A DNA stretch of 64,000 nucleotides from Brevibacillus laterosporus DSM 25 (lineage in GTDB: Bacteria; Bacillota; Bacilli; Brevibacillales; Brevibacillaceae). The notes beneath the pieces were generated by a model that worked only from the letters and a program-made list of their open reading frames with translations, did no database searches and was not told the DNA's origin. The DNA lies in assembly GCF_002706795.1 (NCBI RefSeq), contig NZ_CP017705.1, forward strand, positions 1,615,501 to 1,679,500, in the 5' to 3' direction. Below are positions 60,140 through 64,000 of the stretch, one piece after another. A program made the position numbers and the translations under genes. The first letter of the stretch is position 1. The number at the start of each line of letters is the position of its first letter.

Positions 60140-61738
60140 TTATTGCTCATAAATTTTGGACAAATCCTCAAACATAGTCACTGGCTTCGTAACCGCTTCT
60201 TGCAAACCACCAAATCTTTTGTCCACCGCTATAATGGATTTAGGGTAGGCAATTGGATAGATCGGTACATCATCTGCTACTGTTTCTTGGATTTTTTTGT
60301 ACAGTTCAGCACGTTTTGCAGTATCAACCTCTACAGCGGCTTTGGACCATAGCTGATCAAACTCTTTGTTATTGTAGTGCGAATAGTTAAAAGCCTCTGT
60401 ACTAACAAATAGAGATTTGTATGCATCCGGTTCATAGCCCATAATATAGCCACCGAAGGACAAGTCATAATCTTTATTTTTCATATCTTGAGATTTATTT
60501 GAGAACGCTGCCGGATCTAATGGCTGTAGTTCAATGTCAATTCCGATGTCTTTCAACTTCTGCTGAAGATAGAGTGCCTGACTAGTTTGTGGTTTGTTGT
60601 TATTCACATATGCTAATCTAAGCTTCAAATGGTTCACTCCTGCTTTTTTCAGCAAATCCTTAGCTTTCTCCACGTTATATTCATACGTAGGTAATTCCTT
60701 TGTATAGTAAAGCGCATCAGGAGTAAGTAAGGAATGAGCAGGTTCAGCATAATCAAGAGACGAGTACGCTGCATGAACTAATTCATTTTTATCAATAGCA
60801 TAGGCAATCGCTTGGCGAACCTCTTTTTTCTGTAGTACATCGATATTGAGGTTAAAAGCCATGTAAACCAATCGGCCTTCATTATATTTAATTAAATTAA
60901 ACATCTGCATGTCATTCATCTTGTTATAGTCCTGCGGATCGATAAATTTCATTTGAATTTCGCCATTTTGCATCGCTAAATTCGCTGCATTGGTATCCTT
61001 AGTAATACGATACGTAACAGTATCTAAATAGGATTTTCCTGCAAAGTAATTATCAAAACGTTCTAAGGTTACATACTCGCCAGGTTTATATTCCTTAAAT
61101 TTAAACGGTCCAGAACCTACTGGACTGAAGTTTTTTTCGCTCTTTTCAATATCCTCTACATTTTCAAAGATATGCTTAGGAATTGGAGAAACCTGAACCA
61201 AAGCCCCCTCAAAGGCTGCACTGACTTGAGGAAGTACAAAGTCTACTGTAGTATCATCAACCTTTTTTACTTGGATCGGCTTTCCATCTAATACAAACAA
61301 GCTTCGTTGTGGACTATGTTGCTTTTCATCCAAAATGCTAGCAAGCGTAAAGACTACGTCATCAGCAGTCAGCTTTTTCCCATCGTGCCAAGTCAGGTTA
61401 TCTCGCAATTTTAGTGTATAGGTTAAAAAGTCCTTGGATTGCGTCAAGCTTTCAGCTAATACAAATGTTTTCTTCCCATCATTGATTGTAAATAAGGGTG
61501 CAAACAAGGATTGATTAATGGTTAAAGTCACACGATCCCCAGCATAATTCGGGTTAAGTGCACTCGGATCATCGCCAACTGCGATTACCAAGCTTCCTCC
61601 ACTTTTGGGTTTACCGCTCTCAGCTACTGTTTGGCTCTGATCTCCCTGTTGCTGAGGTGCCATACCTTCACTAGCGCAACCGCTAAGAAATAAAAGGATA
61701 CTCATCATAATAGAAATAATTCCAAAGCGCTTCGTCAT
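60140..61738 (-). CDS. Oligopeptide-binding lipoprotein, SBP_bac_5 family (OppA/DppA-like)
   Basis: 532-residue lipoprotein receptor. Signal with lipobox LSGC (about residue 21), then KSGGSLVIAVGDDPSALNPNYAGDR, LTWHDGKKLTADDVVFTLAS, VGSGPFKFKEYKPGEYVTLERFDNY and VRQAIAYAIDKNELV, all hallmarks of family 5 receptors. GGAGGAG before the ATG at 61738; the frame upstream lacks a ribosome binding site. First gene of oppA-B-C-D-F. Peptide versus nickel specificity is not resolved, but peptide import is most likely. Confidence 0.92.
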   Translation of the reverse strand: MTKRFGIISIMMSILLFLSGCASEGMAPQQQGDQSQTVAESGKPKSGGSLVIAVGDDPSALNPNYAGDRVTLTINQSLFAPLFTINDGKKTFVLAESLTQSKDFLTYTLKLRDNLTWHDGKKLTADDVVFTLASILDEKQHSPQRSLFVLDGKPIQVKKVDDTTVDFVLPQVSAAFEGALVQVSPIPKHIFENVEDIEKSEKNFSPVGSGPFKFKEYKPGEYVTLERFDNYFAGKSYLDTVTYRITKDTNAANLAMQNGEIQMKFIDPQDYNKMNDMQMFNLIKYNEGRLVYMAFNLNIDVLQKKEVRQAIAYAIDKNELVHAAYSSLDYAEPAHSLLTPDALYYTKELPTYEYNVEKAKDLLKKAGVNHLKLRLAYVNNNKPQTSQALYLQQKLKDIGIDIELQPLDPAAFSNKSQDMKNKDYDLSFGGYIMGYEPDAYKSLFVSTEAFNYSHYNNKEFDQLWSKAAVEVDTAKRAELYKKIQETVADDVPIYPIAYPKSIIAVDKRFGGLQEAVTKPVTMFEDLSKIYEQ

Positions 61739-61842
61739 GTCTACTCCTCCGATTTTGATCTTCATTTCGGGAATAACGTTAAGTTGTTTTCTAGTATAGC
61801 ACCTTCGCTCAAAAAGGCAAGTAACCCGATCGGAATTAAACC

Positions 61843-61872
61843 ATAAAATAAAATAAAATAAAATAAAATAAA
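61843..61872. repeat. Microsatellite (ATAAA)6
   Basis: Six perfect copies of the pentamer ATAAA (30 bp), 105 bp upstream of the oppA-like start codon. On the minus strand it reads (TTTAT)6 directly after the hairpin at 61871-61910. Confidence 0.95.
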
Positions 61873-61910
61873 GCAGTCACTACAGGATAACTACCTGTTA
61901 ATGACTGCTT
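61871..61910 (-). terminator. Terminator using the pentamer repeat as T-tract
   Basis: Stem AAGCAGTCA / TGACTGCTT with inner ACAGG/CCTGT pairing; the minus strand continues into (TTTAT)6. It would insulate the oppA-like gene from upstream minus-strand transcription. Confidence 0.75.
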
Positions 61911-62116
61911 CATATAGTTGTTTCTACCTCGACTGTCCCATGATGCCCACACCCCGAATAACCAGCACGATTTCCATGAAAAAAACAGGTTGATCTGTTG
62001 ATATGCATGTTCCTTAAAACATTTATATTTTGTTCAAAATAGAGGGCGATCGTTTTCCAGTCAACTGTCCAGGAAAGCAATCGCTCTTCTTTCGTTTTCG
62101 AATAATGTAACAACAC
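61910..62116 (-). CDS. Small ORF, 68 aa, doubtful or remnant
   Basis: Starts at GTG (62116) or TTG (62113) after AGAGG with almost no spacing and ends exactly at the base of the terminator stem. The C-terminal half MHINRSTCFFHGNRAGYSGC followed by GHHGTVEVETTI looks like a genuine protein end (Gly/His/Cys-rich), while a TAG closes the frame two codons above the start. Most likely the 3' remnant of a larger gene whose terminator survives. Family not recognised. Confidence 0.35.
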   Translation of the reverse strand: MLLHYSKTKEERLLSWTVDWKTIALYFEQNINVLRNMHINRSTCFFHGNRAGYSGCGHHGTVEVETTI

Positions 62117-62179
62117 CCTCTATTGGAATCAGTCAAAGCAGAGGAATGTCACCCTCTCGTTAATGACTTTCCCTTTCTA

Positions 62180-62317
62180 TTATTTTTGATAGGCAACAGA
62201 GGGGACCAAGCTCTTTGGCATATCTGGCAGGTTGCCCCTAATAATGGCTGGAGTAATTGGGCCTCTTTAGGTGGTTGGATTGACCAGATAGCCGTAGAGT
62301 CCAGATTCCGTCGATGA
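62180..62317 (+). pseudogene. Remnant of a PLL/DUF346-like lectin repeat protein
   Basis: The frame contains GNRGDQALWHIWQVAPNNGW followed by SNWASLGGWIDQIAVESRF and then a stop. This matches the repeat unit of PLL-type/DUF346 beta-propeller lectins (pattern ..G.LWHIWQ.APN.GWS.WASLGG), normally present in 5-7 copies. Only about one unit remains, with no credible start or signal upstream. Confidence 0.55.
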
Positions 62318-62369
62318 GATACCTCGTAACAGATTTATCAGCTCTTTATGCGTAAGAATAAAAGAAAGA

Positions 62370-62414
62370 AAAAATGGAGATTGAACGTAGACTATCTGTT
62401 CAATCTCCATTTTT
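62370..62414. terminator. Bidirectional terminator near ywbE
   Basis: Seventeen-bp stem AAAAATGGAGATTGAAC / GTTCAATCTCCATTTTT with an 11-base loop; T-runs on both strands. About 115 bases after ywbE on the minus strand, and after the lectin remnant on the + strand. Confidence 0.88.
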
Positions 62415-62529
62415 GTGTGTTTAGTAAGAAAAAGGAATGTGTAGCCTGCCTACAGCCTTCTTCCTGAGTTTCTACAAAGGAATTTTCCCCTATCCCAAAA
62501 CATTGCCAGAATCTCAGAACAAACGTAAG

Positions 62530-62730
62530 CTACTCACCCTTGATAATCTCTTGTACTCTACCTACCATTCCGTTCGTTAATCTTACTTTGATCCCGTGCG
62601 GATGCGTACTAGAATTTGTCAGAATATCTTTCACAATTCCTCGTGTACGCTTTCCTGTCCTCTGATCTTGCTTTAAAACAATCTCCACTTCAAGCCCAGC
62701 TACGATCTCACTTCGCTTTTTCCCATCCAT
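62530..62730 (-). CDS. ywbE: YwbE family protein (DUF2196)
   Basis: 66-residue conserved Bacillales protein of unknown function: MDGKKRSEIVAGLEVEIVLK, then TGKRTRGIVKDILTNSSTHPHGIKVRLTNGMVGRVQEI, which is the DUF2196 signature. An SH3-like small beta barrel is likely. The frame extends to 62781, but GGTGAGG before the ATG at 62730 and the usual family length set the start. Confidence 0.88.
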   Translation of the reverse strand: MDGKKRSEIVAGLEVEIVLKQDQRTGKRTRGIVKDILTNSSTHPHGIKVRLTNGMVGRVQEIIKGE

Positions 62731-62941
62731 GTCCTCACCGCCTATACCTTCTATTTTGTATTTCCCTAGGTGTTTAATCAAGTTTGCTCTTCCTTCAAAT
62801 AATGGCGATGATAAGATGTAATCCTATCATTTATGCCTCCGTATTCTCTGTTCTCTATACTTCCTGCCATATCTGTTCCCGCTATCGTGGGAGGAAATTT
62901 TTTCTCACAATTATGCTATTATATGATTCTTATCTACCTGT

Positions 62942-64000
62942 TTACCAACGCAGCACTCCGTCCATTTCCTTCCATATTATAAATCGTTCACATTCACGTA
63001 GTGTGCCTGTTCCGATACCGTATTCATCCATCGCCTCAGCCTGTAAATCTAGAAGGTGAAGCATTCCCCCATAGGTACCGACTGCCAGTAAACTCTCGTC
63101 CTCGGACACCGCTATACCAGAAATCGTACTGCCGACAAAATGGCGCCATAACTCCTTACCTTCCTGATTGATAAATCGAACGTAGCCGTAGGCATGACCA
63201 AGCACAGTGCCCCCTGTTAGTGCCACAGCTGCATATACCCTAGACTCCTCATCCATGATCGGCCAATCTTCTATTGCTTTCGCCTGACCATTCTCCACCT
63301 CTTTTAATGGAACACGAAACGTCATTCCATTATAGAAGTGACATGAATTAAACCAAACGCTCTGATTATCTTTAGAAAATAAGCAGTAATGAGGATAGCT
63401 AGACTCTGGATAGAATGTATGGGTCTCTCCAGTTCTCCGGTCTATTAGCACATGGTCACTGGATTGGCTCCCAAAGGCAATCCAACGTTCATCATGGGAA
63501 ACCGAAGCGTGGGGCATATCGATGTCAGTATCCTCTGCCTCATATTCTAAGCACTCCGCAACACTAGGATGAAGAAGAGATACCTGGTCTTTTTCTACCA
63601 AGTAAATTCCGTACCCACTAGCCAGTAACAAGCTTTTCCCGTCTGTAAATGGAATTACTGCCTCCAGTATCGCCTCAGGATACTCACAATCAGCAAGGGT
63701 CTTCAAATCGGGAATTGTTGATTTAATCTGTGTCAATATATCTTCCCAACGAAACACTGCTATTTCTTTTCCCTGTAAATGTCGATCTGGATGACGGATT
63801 AGCCGGATATCCTGCTGACCAACCAAAGCATACACAGAGCCATCCATAGAGCAGCCAACATGGCTTAGCTCTGGAAACTGCTGTATCCCCTCTTCACTCG
63901 CTATGAAAACACTGCTCTTGTCCCATGTTGCTCCTGCGGTGAAGACGACCGTTTTTCTGTCCAGAAATGAAATAGACCGTACAGCCTGCATCGCTTTTTC
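62942..64000 (-). CDS. WD40/PQQ-like beta-propeller protein, 5' end outside window
   Basis: At least 349 residues, open to the window edge; an ATG at 63991 is in frame but no ribosome binding site can be judged, so the true start may lie outside. Repeated blades of the type ASVSHDERWIAFGSQSSDHVLIDRRTGE, FSKDNQSVWFNSCHFYNG, ISGIAVSEDESLLAVGTYGGMLHLLDLQ indicate a WD40- or quinoprotein-like propeller. No enzyme motif or signal seen. C-terminus ends IIWKEMDGVLRW. Function unknown. Confidence 0.72.
   Translation of the reverse strand, partial: EKAMQAVRSISFLDRKTVVFTAGATWDKSSVFIASEEGIQQFPELSHVGCSMDGSVYALVGQQDIRLIRHPDRHLQGKEIAVFRWEDILTQIKSTIPDLKTLADCEYPEAILEAVIPFTDGKSLLLASGYGIYLVEKDQVSLLHPSVAECLEYEAEDTDIDMPHASVSHDERWIAFGSQSSDHVLIDRRTGETHTFYPESSYPHYCLFSKDNQSVWFNSCHFYNGMTFRVPLKEVENGQAKAIEDWPIMDEESRVYAAVALTGGTVLGHAYGYVRFINQEGKELWRHFVGSTISGIAVSEDESLLAVGTYGGMLHLLDLQAEAMDEYGIGTGTLRECERFIIWKEMDGVLRW

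Overview
The window looks like chromosomal DNA of a spore-forming, low-to-moderate GC Firmicute, most likely Brevibacillus (B. laterosporus-like). This is an inference from gene content and AGGAGG-type ribosome binding sites, not from a database match. In favour are ctaA/ctaB, a TxpA-like holin-like toxin, an immune-inhibitor-A metalloprotease, a c-di-AMP riboswitch before a CAP-domain protein, BdbCD, YwbE and Fur-controlled flavodoxin and siderophore genes. I see no rRNA, tRNA, CRISPR array, complete insertion sequence or prophage.

Layout. 0-6 kb: sbcD/sbcC repair nuclease (sbcC cut by the window edge), a GNAT, the heme A pair ctaB-ctaA, a TSUP exporter and a type I toxin-like mini-gene. 6-12 kb: secreted M6 protease, a DUF4870 membrane protein and a TrpXYZ-like ABC importer whose solute receptor gene has its own terminator. 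12-20 kb: anaerobic/ketone metabolism, with adhE behind three TGTGA-N6-TCACA-type sites (Rex or Fnr), a HesB-like protein, and a 3-hydroxybutyrate dehydrogenase/GntP operon with a sigma-54 promoter and its own enhancer-binding protein. 20-24 kb: riboswitch-CAP protein, then a MerR regulator and a MATE pump with a MerR-type 19-bp-spacer promoter. 24-29 kb: a UhpT-like hexose-phosphate transporter divergent from a three-gene sensing set (PhnD-like lipoprotein, histidine kinase, NarL-type regulator).

29-42 kb is rich in efflux and redox genes: DHA2 pump/MarR pair, a secreted protein with four 46-residue repeats, ROK kinase, SMR pump with TetR, BdbCD, a copper-amine-oxidase-N-domain surface protein, Fur-regulated flavodoxin, then a TetR/EmrA/EmrB operon carrying a frameshifted lipoprotein and a DUF4188 gene, with two copies of one operator flanking tetR. 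42-48 kb: DinB-like protein, a cysteine-rich protein of unknown function, a WG-repeat/DUF3298 protein and an alpha/beta hydrolase.

48-51 kb: a Fur-controlled siderophore importer without its own ATPase. 51-55.6 kb: a compact four-gene unit (UDP-sugar dehydratase-like SDR, MurG-like glycosyltransferase, VanRS-like two-component system), the best candidate here for an uncharacterised envelope-response system. 55.7-61.7 kb: a complete oligopeptide ABC importer with a terminator after the receptor gene and a small unknown last gene. 61.8-62.4 kb: a decayed patch with an (ATAAA)6 repeat that serves as the T-tract of a terminator and a remnant of a lectin-type repeat protein. 62.5-64 kb: ywbE and the 3' part of a WD40/PQQ-like protein.
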